DNA from: an uncultured Kiritimatiellota bacterium
GTDB lineage: Bacteria; Verrucomicrobiota; Kiritimatiellia; RFP12; UBA1067
Length of the DNA stretch: 42,900 nt
Direction: 5' to 3'
Assembly: GCA_934643865.1 (NCBI GenBank)
Contig: CAKUCX010000025.1
Coordinates: 1 to 42,900 of the forward strand
In this document: piece after piece, positions 16,676-24,842 of the stretch
How positions within the stretch are numbered: position 1 is the stretch's first letter
Layout: every line of letters starts with the position of its first letter
Translations under genes and position numbers: made by a program
The notes under the pieces: generated by a model
Told to the model about the DNA's origin: nothing
Database searches by the model: none
Seen by the model: the letters and a program-made list of their open reading frames with translations, nothing else

Positions 16676-19600
16676 ATGAAGCGAACGGGCATGATGAAGC
16701 GAACGGGCGTGGCCGGGATCTGCGTCCTGGGGGCCTGCCTGGCGGGCGGCGCGGCGACGGATGGCTACTACTGGCCGAACGGCTGGTATCACCACCTGAA
16801 CCCGTGGGAGACCGTGCGCTACTGGGAGCGCGACTGCGTGCCGGGCGACGGCGGCGTTGCGTACTTCACGGGCACGCAGGCCGGAAACATCGTCTTCACC
16901 ACGGACGTTGCGCTCGGGGGGCTCGACTTCGGGCAGGTCCAGCTCTACACGTGGAACGGTGCCGACTATCCGACCGTGCGGGCGAACGGCGGCTCGCTGA
17001 CGCTGACGGGCGACCGCGCCTTCGTGAACGCGGAGGGGGTGTGGAACGGCGACCCGTGCGGCCCCGTCCTCCGCCTTCCGCTGCGCGGGACGGGCGCGAA
17101 CACGTTCACCAAGCACGGCGGCGCGCGCATTCTCCTGGAACAGCCCGCGACGGGCTTTGCGACCGTGGCGGCGGGCGGCGGCACGCTCGCCGTGACGAAC
17201 CGGGGCGGGACGCTGTTCGCGGCGGAGGGGACGCTGGCGGTGCGGGGCGGCACGGCGCAGTGGACGCCGGCGGGGGACGGGACGGCGGAGGCGGCGCTGC
17301 CGCCGCTCGCCTATGGCCCGCAGGGCGGTGCGCTCGCGTGGACGGCGCCGGCGGGCGGCTCGGCGACGCTCACGACGCCGGCGCTGGCGCGCGAAGGGAC
17401 GGGGGCGACGCTGGAGCTTGCGCCGTCCGGCGGCACGGCCGCGCTGGGCGAAACGGAACGGCTGAAGGTGGCGACGCCGCCTGCGGCGGCCGCGAACGGA
17501 ATGCTCGACGCGGGGCTCGTCGTCCGCGACAGGACGCAGCCCTCCGCGCCGCTCTCCTTCCTCGCCTACGACGCGGAGAAGGGCTTCGTGCCCTATTCGT
17601 CCGCGAAGGCGTGGGATGCGGCGGGCGAGGGGGACGTGGCCGTCCTCGCCGAGACGAACACGCTCGCGGCGTCGCGGAAGGTCCATGCGCTCGTCCTCGA
17701 CCGGTCGGCGACGCTGGAGATCGCGGCGGGCGCGACGCTGACGGTGGGCGATGGTGTCCACCCCGCCGGCGTCGTCTTCAACCGCCAGGTGCCGCTCGGC
17801 AAGGACGCGCCGCTTGTCTTCGAGGGTGCGGGCACGCTGGACTTCGGCACGTCGCCCGGCGTCCTGTGGGCGAGTTCGCCGCTTGAGGACGGGTGGGGCG
17901 CGAACCGCGCCGTCCGCCTCAAGACGGCGATCACGGGAACGGCGGGGGTCACGTTCGCGGCGCGCAGCAACGGGAACGCGGGCAAGGCGGGCTTCTTCTA
18001 CCTCCACCCGCAGGCCTGCCGCTGGCAGGGCCCCACCACCTTGAGCGGCGCGCTCGTCTGGCTGGACGGCCTCTCGGCCTTCCCCGGCGGGGATCTCTTC
18101 ATCCGGGGCGGCAGCGGCGGGAACGGCGCCTCGCTGCGCCTGTCGTATCCGTTGACGTTCCCGCAGAACGTGTTCGTCGCCGGGCGCGGCATGGCGGCGC
18201 GCGGCAACACGGCGGCGGACGGCGGCGGCGCGTTCTACTTCATCGCGGGAAGCGACGGAACGGCGTTCACGAAGCCCGTCACGCTCACGGACAACGCCTG
18301 GTTCCAGTCCGACGCGGGCGTGGGCGTCCATTTCCGGGGCGGCGTGAAGGGCCCGGGCGACCTGCACGTGCAGGGCGGCACGTCCCACTTCTACGAAACG
18401 AACACGTACGGGCGGCTCGTCGTGGAGGGTGCGGCCACGACGCTCGCCTTCCACACGAACGCGACGTTCGGCGCGGGCGGCATTCTCGTGTCGGATCAGG
18501 CGACGCTGAATCTGTCGTTCACGGACGTCGCCGGGGCGGCGCTCACGAACGCATTCCGCGTCGAGAAGGGTGCGCGCCTGAACCTCGCGCTCAACCACGC
18601 CTCGCCGACGTTCGACGCGGACGTTTCGTTCGCCACGGCGGCGTTCGCCAACTTCTCCACGCTGAAGGCGGGGGGACGCCTCGCGCTCGGCGCCGTGACG
18701 GCGGCGGGGGCGCGGGACGCGCAGATCGGCGCGGACGGCGTGGAGGCGAGCGCGGACGGTGCGGAGGTCGTCGTGGGCGGCGAGGCGGACGGGACATTCG
18801 CCCTGCCGCTCGCCGACGGCGCGGGCACGCTCGCGTTCACGAAGACGGGCGCGGGGACGCTGGAGCTTGGCCGTGCCGCGCGGACCTACTCGGGCGCGAC
18901 GACGGTCGCCGCCGGTACCCTGCGCCTCGTCGACGACCCGCGCTTCTCGCGTTCGCTCGCCTACTGGTTCGACGCCTCGCGCGAAGAGGACGTCGAGAAG
19001 GACGCGCAGGGCGTCGTCACGCGCTGGAAGGCGCGCGGCGGCTCCTCGGGGATCACGGCGCTCACCGTCACGGCGGGCGCGCCGACATGGGGCACGGCGG
19101 AGCCGGTGAACGGGCGCGCCGTCGTCTCGACGCGCGCGGGCGGCGGCACGGCGGACCAGCTGGTCGCCGAGGGGAAGATCTCCTGCGCGCACCGCACGGT
19201 CTTCGTCGTCGCCCGCGCCCGCGCGAACGTGACGATGGGCGGCCTGATCGGCGGATTCGGAACGGACATCGGCCAGCGCATGGACACGGGATCGGGAACG
19301 GGCTGGGACTGCGGATCGGGTGACTGGACGCTGGAGACGCGCGGCCTGAACGACCGTCTGCGCGTGGATGGCGCGGACCGGCAGTGGCCGAAGGTCGATC
19401 CGGGCACGCCGCATCTGCTGACCCTCTTCCATGACCGCGACGGCTGGCCCGCGCCGAAGGGTTGGGCGCCGAACATGAAGACGCGAGCGGCGACGCTCGT
19501 CCCCGCGCTGGGGTGGTACCAGTCGAAGGGCCGCAACTTCGACGGCGACTACTGCGAAATCCTCTGCTTCGACCGGATCCTCGACGAGGCCGAGACGCGC

Positions 19601-21037
19601 CTCGTCGAGAACGCGCTTGCCGAGAAGTGGCTGGGCAGGACGCTCCACGCGGACATCGACCGCGCGGGGCACCTGCCCGCCGGGACGGCGCTGCGGGTGG
19701 AGGCGGGCGCGACGCTCGACCTGAACGGCTGTCCGCTCGCGGTGGCGTCGCTCGCGGGGTCGGGTACAATTACGAACTCCGCCGCGACGCCCGCGACGCT
19801 GGCGGTGACGGGCGGCGCGTCGTTCACCGGCGTGGTGGGCGGCGCCGTCACGCTCCAGGTGGCGGGGAACGCCGACATCGGGGCGCGGTTCGACGCGGGG
19901 ACGACGCTCGCCGTCGCGGGCGGCGGCGTCACGGCGGGCGCGCACGTCCTCGCGCCGCCGACGAACGGTCTCGCCTACTGGTGCGACGCAGGGCGGCGCG
20001 AGACGGTTCTCCGCGACGCGGCCGGCAGCGTGACGGGCTGGCTGAGCCGTGCGGCGTCGTCCGCGAAGGGGCTCTTCAACCCCGGGAACCTGGGGCGGGC
20101 GCGGCCGGCCTACGAGGCGACGGCGCTCGGCGGGCGGCCGGGCGTCGTCTTCCCGGCTGCGAACGAGGCGGGCGACCGTTCGACGGCGGCGCTGCGGGCT
20201 GACGCGGCGAGCCCCGTCCAGACGGTACTCCTGGCGCTTGTCGCCACGAAGACGGTCAACTGCGCGGGGTATTGGGGCACGTTCGGCGTGGACCGCGGCT
20301 TCCGCGCCGGCGGCGGCGCCGCGACGGTCGAGCATGTGCGCGGCGGCGTGCGCTACGGCGGCATGGGCGACTACGTGTCGCTTGACGGCGCCGTGCGGCG
20401 CGACGAGGAGCTTTCGCTCGGCGTCGGCGCCGTGCGCATCCTCGCGACGCGGCTCGATCCCGCGAACCACGCCGACCTCGCGGCGTTCCTGCGCGACCGG
20501 GGCGTCGACCGCTTCCCGACGGCGCTCGGGGCCTACTGCGCGAACGGCGCGTTCGTGGGCGCGGTGGGCGAGGTGATCGCCTACGACCGGGCGCTGACGG
20601 ACGACGAGATGGCGCGGGCCGAGCGGTACCTCGTCGCGAAGTGGAAGGCGGCGGCGTGGAGCGAGGGGCAGCCGCCCGCCGAGACGGAGGACGGCTTTGC
20701 GCCGGGCGCCGCGCTGCGGATCGAGGGGGCGCAGGGCTGCGCGCTCGCGGGGAACGTGGCGCTGGACGGTCCGCTCGTCATCGACGCGCAGGGGGCGACG
20801 AGCCTGACGCCGATTGTCGTGGCGGGCGACCTCGCGCTGGGGGCGGGCGCGCGGGTGGAGGTGAGGAACTACCGCAACCTGCCGCGCGGGACGCGCCAGA
20901 CGGCCCTGCGCGTGACGGGGACGGCGACAGGCGACTTCGCCGCCGTCGCGGGGCTTGAAAGCCCGTGGGCGTGGCGCCGCGCGGGGAACGACTGGTTCCT
21001 GATTTATTCGTCCGGCACGGTCCTCCTCTTCCGCTGA
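16676..21037 (+). CDS. large secreted passenger-like protein with an autotransporter-associated beta-strand repeat and two LamG-like modules
   Basis: The 1453-residue product has a signal peptide (about 1-27). The first 700 residues are long Gly/Ala/Thr-rich beta-strand sequence. An autotransporter-associated beta-strand repeat follows at about 712-752 (LAFTKTGAGTLELG then YSGATTVAAGTLRL). Two LamG/concanavalin-like modules start at about 761 and 1099, each opening with L-A-Y-W-(F/C)-D-A. The C-terminus is WFLIYSSGTVLLFR and lacks a beta-barrel, so it is not a classical autotransporter. It may be surface-attached or released by another route. The start was chosen for AAGGAG eight bases upstream. 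An 18-base tandem duplication repeats the first codons (ATGAAGCGAACGGGC twice). Adhesion or glycan binding is plausible; no catalytic residues are recognised. Confidence 0.75.
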   Translation: MKRTGMMKRTGVAGICVLGACLAGGAATDGYYWPNGWYHHLNPWETVRYWERDCVPGDGGVAYFTGTQAGNIVFTTDVALGGLDFGQVQLYTWNGADYPTVRANGGSLTLTGDRAFVNAEGVWNGDPCGPVLRLPLRGTGANTFTKHGGARILLEQPATGFATVAAGGGTLAVTNRGGTLFAAEGTLAVRGGTAQWTPAGDGTAEAALPPLAYGPQGGALAWTAPAGGSATLTTPALAREGTGATLELAPSGGTAALGETERLKVATPPAAAANGMLDAGLVVRDRTQPSAPLSFLAYDAEKGFVPYSSAKAWDAAGEGDVAVLAETNTLAASRKVHALVLDRSATLEIAAGATLTVGDGVHPAGVVFNRQVPLGKDAPLVFEGAGTLDFGTSPGVLWASSPLEDGWGANRAVRLKTAITGTAGVTFAARSNGNAGKAGFFYLHPQACRWQGPTTLSGALVWLDGLSAFPGGDLFIRGGSGGNGASLRLSYPLTFPQNVFVAGRGMAARGNTAADGGGAFYFIAGSDGTAFTKPVTLTDNAWFQSDAGVGVHFRGGVKGPGDLHVQGGTSHFYETNTYGRLVVEGAATTLAFHTNATFGAGGILVSDQATLNLSFTDVAGAALTNAFRVEKGARLNLALNHASPTFDADVSFATAAFANFSTLKAGGRLALGAVTAAGARDAQIGADGVEASADGAEVVVGGEADGTFALPLADGAGTLAFTKTGAGTLELGRAARTYSGATTVAAGTLRLVDDPRFSRSLAYWFDASREEDVEKDAQGVVTRWKARGGSSGITALTVTAGAPTWGTAEPVNGRAVVSTRAGGGTADQLVAEGKISCAHRTVFVVARARANVTMGGLIGGFGTDIGQRMDTGSGTGWDCGSGDWTLETRGLNDRLRVDGADRQWPKVDPGTPHLLTLFHDRDGWPAPKGWAPNMKTRAATLVPALGWYQSKGRNFDGDYCEILCFDRILDEAETRLVENALAEKWLGRTLHADIDRAGHLPAGTALRVEAGATLDLNGCPLAVASLAGSGTITNSAATPATLAVTGGASFTGVVGGAVTLQVAGNADIGARFDAGTTLAVAGGGVTAGAHVLAPPTNGLAYWCDAGRRETVLRDAAGSVTGWLSRAASSAKGLFNPGNLGRARPAYEATALGGRPGVVFPAANEAGDRSTAALRADAASPVQTVLLALVATKTVNCAGYWGTFGVDRGFRAGGGAATVEHVRGGVRYGGMGDYVSLDGAVRRDEELSLGVGAVRILATRLDPANHADLAAFLRDRGVDRFPTALGAYCANGAFVGAVGEVIAYDRALTDDEMARAERYLVAKWKAAAWSEGQPPAETEDGFAPGAALRIEGAQGCALAGNVALDGPLVIDAQGATSLTPIVVAGDLALGAGARVEVRNYRNLPRGTRQTALRVTGTATGDFAAVAGLESPWAWRRAGNDWFLIYSSGTVLLFR

Positions 21038-21060
21038 CGCGCGGCGGCGGGGCGTTTTGG

Positions 21061-21066
21061 TATAAT
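21061..21066 (+). promoter_or_regulatory. -10 box (TATAAT) before a short leader ORF and the esterase/beta-helix gene
   Basis: A perfect TATAAT ends seven bases before the ATG at 21074, which again implies a leaderless start. A weak CTGACG lies 21 bases upstream of it. The bases between the box and the start codon are GGGCGGC, close to the GGCGGC preceding the start at 13458. Confidence 0.55.
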
Positions 21067-21073
21067 GGGCGGC

Positions 21074-21184
21074 ATGAAGCGGAAGATGGAGCGCTTCGAC
21101 GTGCCCTTCGCCTTCAGGAATGCGGACGAGGTGTGGCTTGCTTGCAAGCGAAAGAAGAGAGAGAGAGGTTTCTTGACGACATGA
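21074..21184 (+). CDS. 36-residue leader ORF coupled to the esterase/beta-helix gene
   Basis: The reading frame follows the TATAAT box directly and encodes a charged, Lys/Arg-rich 36-residue peptide (starting MKRKMERFDVPFAF and ending in GFLTT). Its TGA overlaps the ATG of the downstream gene as ATGA, so ribosomes finishing it could re-initiate there. No family is recognised. It could be a regulatory leader peptide or a chance frame. The promoter position and the exact overlap favour translation. Confidence 0.45.
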   Translation: MKRKMERFDVPFAFRNADEVWLACKRKKRERGFLTT

Positions 21185-24048
21185 AGACGAGACTTTTGGC
21201 GACGATGTGGGCGTGCGCGGCCCTGGCGGCGTACGCGGTGAACTGGGACGCGGCGCTCGTGCGGGGCACGACGCCGAACGGTCGGCTGTTCTACGCGCCG
21301 GGCGAGGAGATGGCGTTCTCGCTCGTCCTGGAGGGCGTGAAGGGGGAGATCCCCGCCGACACGTACTTCCTCGACTGGGAGCGGCGCGGCGACGACGGCC
21401 TCGTCGAGAAGGGGCGCGCGCCCCTGCCCGTGACGGCGCCGTTCGTGCTGCGCACGAAGAGCGACAAGCCGGGCTTCGTGTGCGTGGAGGCGAACGTCGT
21501 CACGAAGGACGGCAGGCGCGTCCCCAAGAACCACCGCTGGGAGAAGCGCGTCTTCTTCATGGGCGGCGCGGGCGTGGCGCCGCACGAGGTGCGGGGCGGG
21601 AAGGAGCCGGCGGACTACGACGCCTTCTGGGCGGACCTTGAGAGGCGGCTCGCGGCCGTGCCGGTCACGGCCGAACGGCGCGAGGTGCCGTGCGCGGACA
21701 AGGCGGTGAGGCTCTACGCGGTGAAGATAGCCTGCGCGGGGCCGCGTCCCGTGACGGGCTACCTGACGATCCCCGTGGCGGCGAGCGCGACGAACCGGAT
21801 GCCGATCCAGGCGTGCTACCGGGGGGCGTCGATGGCGGAGATGGAGGCGCCGAAGGGCGGTCCGCACGACCGGATCCGCATGGAGATCAACGTGAACGGC
21901 TACGACCTCGGGCGGGGCGAGGCGTACATCAAGGACTTCTTCACGTCCATCTCGAAGCCGGGGTACGGCTACGGGATGGACCCCGAGTCGAACGCCAGCC
22001 GCGAGACGAGCTACTGGAAGGACGTGGCGCTGCGCGCGATCCGCTACCTCCAGTGGATCACGACGCTGCCGGAGTGGGACGGGAAGACGCTGGAGCTCGC
22101 CGCCGGCAGCCAGGGCGGCTGGCAGGCGCTGATGGCCGCCGCGCGCTTCCGCAAGGTGACGCGCCTCGTGACGAACGGCACGTGGGGGTGCGACTGGACG
22201 GGGCAGGACACGCGCGGACGGCTGAAGTCGACGTACCGCCCCAAGACGACGTCGCCCGCGATGGCGTACTACGACCCCGTCTTCGCGGCGGCGCGCATCA
22301 CGTGCCCCGTCGCGATCACGTTCGCGGGGATGGGGGACTACGTGAGCCCGCCGTCCTCGCTCACCGCGCTCTACAACGCGCTCAAGGTGCCGAAGAAGAT
22401 CACCTACGTGCAGGGCGAGACGCATGGCTGGCGGCCGGGCGGCGACCAGACGCTCACGGTGGACGGCGGCTACGACCGCGCCGTGAAGGCGCAGGCCGTC
22501 CTCATCGACCCGCTTGCCTACATCACGGACGCGCTCGCGGCAGGTGCGCGCCACGTCACGCTGCCGAAGGCCGACTACTGGCTCACGCCCGCGCGCGGCG
22601 AGACGGCCTACCTGCGGCTGAAGGGCCTGAAGGACGCGACGATCGACTTCGGCGGGTCGAAGTTCATCGGCACGGTGAAGACGCGGATGATCGACCTCCA
22701 GGACTGCACGCGCGTGACGCTCCGGAACCTCACCATCGACTACGCCGACCTGCCGTTCACCCAGGCCGTCATCACGAAGGCCGACGCGGAGGGGACGTGG
22801 GACGTGAAGGTGATCGACGGCTATCCCGTCCCCGAGGCGGGCGAGAGGGGCGACGGCTCGTGCTGGCCCATCCAGGTGTACGGCAGGGAGGACTGGGAAT
22901 TGAAGAACCCGATGCGCTTCCGCGACGGCATCGAGATCGCGAAGACGGGCGTGGACACCTTCCGGATCTCCGGCGGCAAGGACCGGCGCGGCGGCGTGGG
23001 CGACGTCGTCGTGTGGAGCGTGAAGGAGAAGGGACGGCCGACAGACGTGAGCGCGATCAAGAGCCTGCGCGGCACGGAATGCCGCTTCGAGGACATCACG
23101 GAGTACGCGACGCCGCACGGGTGCGCCTACGAGGACTACTTCGGCGACGCGAACACGTACCTCCGCTGCCGGATCGTGCGGTGTCCGCCGGAGCAGGACC
23201 TCTTCCCGCGCGGGCTCATGCGCCTGCGCAGCGGCAACCACGACGCGAACATGCACCGCGGCGCGGTGCGCGGGCCGCGCATCCTCGACTGCGAGGCGAA
23301 GTACCACTGCGACGACTGCGTGAACATCTCCGGCATGTACGGGCTCGTCACGGAGTCGAAGGGGGGCGACGAGCTGCGCATCCTCGTCAACTACCTCGGC
23401 CTCTCCATCGACGACGGCGACACGTGCCAGGTGATGACCTACGAGGGGCGGAGCCTCTCGGACGTGAAGGTGGTGAAGGTGACGGCGGACGGCGACACGA
23501 CCGAGGAGGAGAAGGCCTACATGCTCACGCTCGGCTTCTGGCCGGGGCTGGAGAAGTCGTGCCGCAAGGCGTACCGCCTGAAGCTGGAGAAGCCGCTCCG
23601 GCTCGCGCGCGGGAGCGTGATCATCTCGAACCGGCACCAGGGAAACGGGTTCGTCGTCCGGGGGTGCGACTTCGGGCACAGCCGCGCGCGCGGGCTCCTG
23701 ATCAAGGCGTCCGGCGGGCTGATCGAGTCGAACCGCCTCACGCGCTGCGCGGGCCAGGCGATCCAGATCGCGACGGAGTACGAGTGGATGGAGGGCGGCT
23801 GCAGCCGCGACCTCGTCGTGCGCGGCAACACGTGCCGGCACAACGGCGGCGGCATCCACGTGGGCGGCAACAACGGCGCGCGCAAGATGCTGCCGGCCGA
23901 CTCGCACTACAACATCTCGATCACCGACAACGAGGTGGACGGCCCGGGCATCTCCGTCGAGGGCATGACGGGCGGCGAGGTGCGCCGCAACGGCGCGGCG
24001 AAGGTCCGCCTGCGCAACTGCGAAGGCGTCGCGCGCGACGCCGAATAG
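21181..24048 (+). CDS. secreted fusion of acetyl-xylan-esterase-like domain and right-handed beta-helix domain
   Basis: The 955-residue protein has a signal peptide (about 1-20). Residues about 125-430 form an alpha/beta hydrolase of the acetyl xylan esterase (AXE1/CE7-like) type with a readable triad: S310 in GSQGG, D386 in GMGDY and H415 in GETHGW. Residues about 440-955 form a right-handed parallel beta-helix, with repeated asparagine/glycine turns and a YHCDDCVNISG segment (708-718) reminiscent of GH110- and pectate-lyase-like helices. The first half should remove acetyl groups; the second half probably binds or cleaves a polysaccharide, but its active site is not identified. A purine-rich run ahead of the ATG and the overlap with a leader ORF decide the start. 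Confidence 0.8.
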   Translation: MKTRLLATMWACAALAAYAVNWDAALVRGTTPNGRLFYAPGEEMAFSLVLEGVKGEIPADTYFLDWERRGDDGLVEKGRAPLPVTAPFVLRTKSDKPGFVCVEANVVTKDGRRVPKNHRWEKRVFFMGGAGVAPHEVRGGKEPADYDAFWADLERRLAAVPVTAERREVPCADKAVRLYAVKIACAGPRPVTGYLTIPVAASATNRMPIQACYRGASMAEMEAPKGGPHDRIRMEINVNGYDLGRGEAYIKDFFTSISKPGYGYGMDPESNASRETSYWKDVALRAIRYLQWITTLPEWDGKTLELAAGSQGGWQALMAAARFRKVTRLVTNGTWGCDWTGQDTRGRLKSTYRPKTTSPAMAYYDPVFAAARITCPVAITFAGMGDYVSPPSSLTALYNALKVPKKITYVQGETHGWRPGGDQTLTVDGGYDRAVKAQAVLIDPLAYITDALAAGARHVTLPKADYWLTPARGETAYLRLKGLKDATIDFGGSKFIGTVKTRMIDLQDCTRVTLRNLTIDYADLPFTQAVITKADAEGTWDVKVIDGYPVPEAGERGDGSCWPIQVYGREDWELKNPMRFRDGIEIAKTGVDTFRISGGKDRRGGVGDVVVWSVKEKGRPTDVSAIKSLRGTECRFEDITEYATPHGCAYEDYFGDANTYLRCRIVRCPPEQDLFPRGLMRLRSGNHDANMHRGAVRGPRILDCEAKYHCDDCVNISGMYGLVTESKGGDELRILVNYLGLSIDDGDTCQVMTYEGRSLSDVKVVKVTADGDTTEEEKAYMLTLGFWPGLEKSCRKAYRLKLEKPLRLARGSVIISNRHQGNGFVVRGCDFGHSRARGLLIKASGGLIESNRLTRCAGQAIQIATEYEWMEGGCSRDLVVRGNTCRHNGGGIHVGGNNGARKMLPADSHYNISITDNEVDGPGISVEGMTGGEVRRNGAAKVRLRNCEGVARDAE

Positions 24049-24054
24049 GCACCC

Positions 24055-24089
24055 GGCCGCTCCGCCTCCGCGAAGGGCTCCGGGCCGCC
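24055..24089. repeat. 35-base exact repeat, copy 1
   Basis: This 35-base sequence (starting GGCCGCTCCGCCTCC and ending GGCTCCGGGCCGCC) is identical to 42257-42291, 18 kb away. Flanking bases differ. It lies between the stop of the beta-helix gene and a nuclease gene relic that begins at its very next base. Confidence 0.8.
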
Positions 24090-24236
24090 GCCGCGCTCGC
24101 GCAGATCAAGGCGAAGGGCTATGCCGAGAAGTGGCTGCGCTGCGGGAAGAAGGTGACACTCGTGGGTGCGGCGTTGGACGCCGGCATGCGCAACCTCTCC
24201 GACCGCCAGATCGAAGTGGAATCAGAACCGCAATAG
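24090..24236 (+). pseudogene. C-terminal remnant of an AAA-ATPase-like / PD-(D/E)XK nuclease family protein
   Basis: The open frame reads AALAQIKAKGYAEKW, then KKVTLVGAALDAGMRNLSDRQIEVE, then a stop at 24234-24236. From memory this is the conserved end of the abundant AAA-ATPase-like plus PD-(D/E)XK (DUF1703-type) proteins, whose tails read A-L-x-Q-I-x-x-K-x-Y-A-E-K-(Y/W) then G-K-x-x-x-L-V-G-x-x-F-D. No start codon or upstream domain exists, and the fragment abuts the 35-base repeat. Its last 15 bases overlap the convergent response-regulator gene. Confidence 0.6.
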
Positions 24237-24842
24237 GTGTTTCTTGAGGGCAACCGCGACGGCTTCGGCGCGGCTGGTGACGCCGAGCTTGTGGAAGAGG
24301 ATCGTGAGGTGTTCCTTCACGACGGCGCTGGTGATCTTGAGTTCATGGGCGATGTCGTCGGTCTTGCGTCCCTCGACGATGCGTTCAAGGATCTGCCTCT
24401 GCCGTGGCGAAAGCGACGGCAGGGGCGACGCGGCGGCGAGCATCTGTGCGATGTCGTCGGCGACGTAGCGCCTGTTGGCGGCGACTTCGGCGACGGCGGT
24501 CCGGAACTCCTTCCAGTCCGCGCTCTTGAGGATCGCGCCGTGCGCGCCGGCTTCCAGCGCACGCGCAAGGCCGTCGGCCATGCCGAACGTCGTCAGCATG
24601 AGGATCTTCGCCTCCGGCCATGCGGCGAGAAGCCGCCGCGCCGTCTCCAGACCGTCCATGACCGGCATGAGGAGGTCCAGGATGACGACATCGGGGCGCA
24701 ACCTGAGCGCTTTCTCGATGCCGTCCGGGCCGTCGCCCGCGTCACCGACGACGTCGAATGCACCGCTCGTCTTCAGAAGCGAGATCAGGCCCATGCGCAC
24801 AATGGCATGGTCGTCGATCAGCAGGACGGTCGTCTTCTTCAT
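24222..24842 (-). CDS. NarL/LuxR-family response regulator
   Basis: The 206-residue protein has a receiver domain (about 4-120) with the acidic pair D10-D11, phospho-acceptor D56 in VVILDLLMP, and K107 in the ILKS segment. A C-terminal LuxR-type helix-turn-helix follows (about 140-200; LSPRQRQILERIVEG then HKLGVTSRAEAVA). It should bind DNA when phosphorylated by the adjacent kinase. Its ATG overlaps the kinase stop (ATGA on the minus strand). Sitting between two blocks of secreted hydrolases, it is a candidate regulator of one or both. Targets are inferred. Confidence 0.92.
   Translation of the reverse strand: MKKTTVLLIDDHAIVRMGLISLLKTSGAFDVVGDAGDGPDGIEKALRLRPDVVILDLLMPVMDGLETARRLLAAWPEAKILMLTTFGMADGLARALEAGAHGAILKSADWKEFRTAVAEVAANRRYVADDIAQMLAAASPLPSLSPRQRQILERIVEGRKTDDIAHELKITSAVVKEHLTILFHKLGVTSRAEAVAVALKKHLLRF

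Noticed and set aside
16616..20470. 1284-residue minus-strand open frame opposite the beta-strand-repeat protein
   Set aside because: Its composition (Arg/Ala/Val-rich, no domains) is typical of the complement of a GC-rich gene, and the opposite strand has signal-peptide, repeat and LamG features with a promoter and ribosome site.
16676..21037. Calling the protein a classical autotransporter
   Set aside because: There is no C-terminal beta-barrel or terminal aromatic porin signature; only the passenger-type repeat is present.
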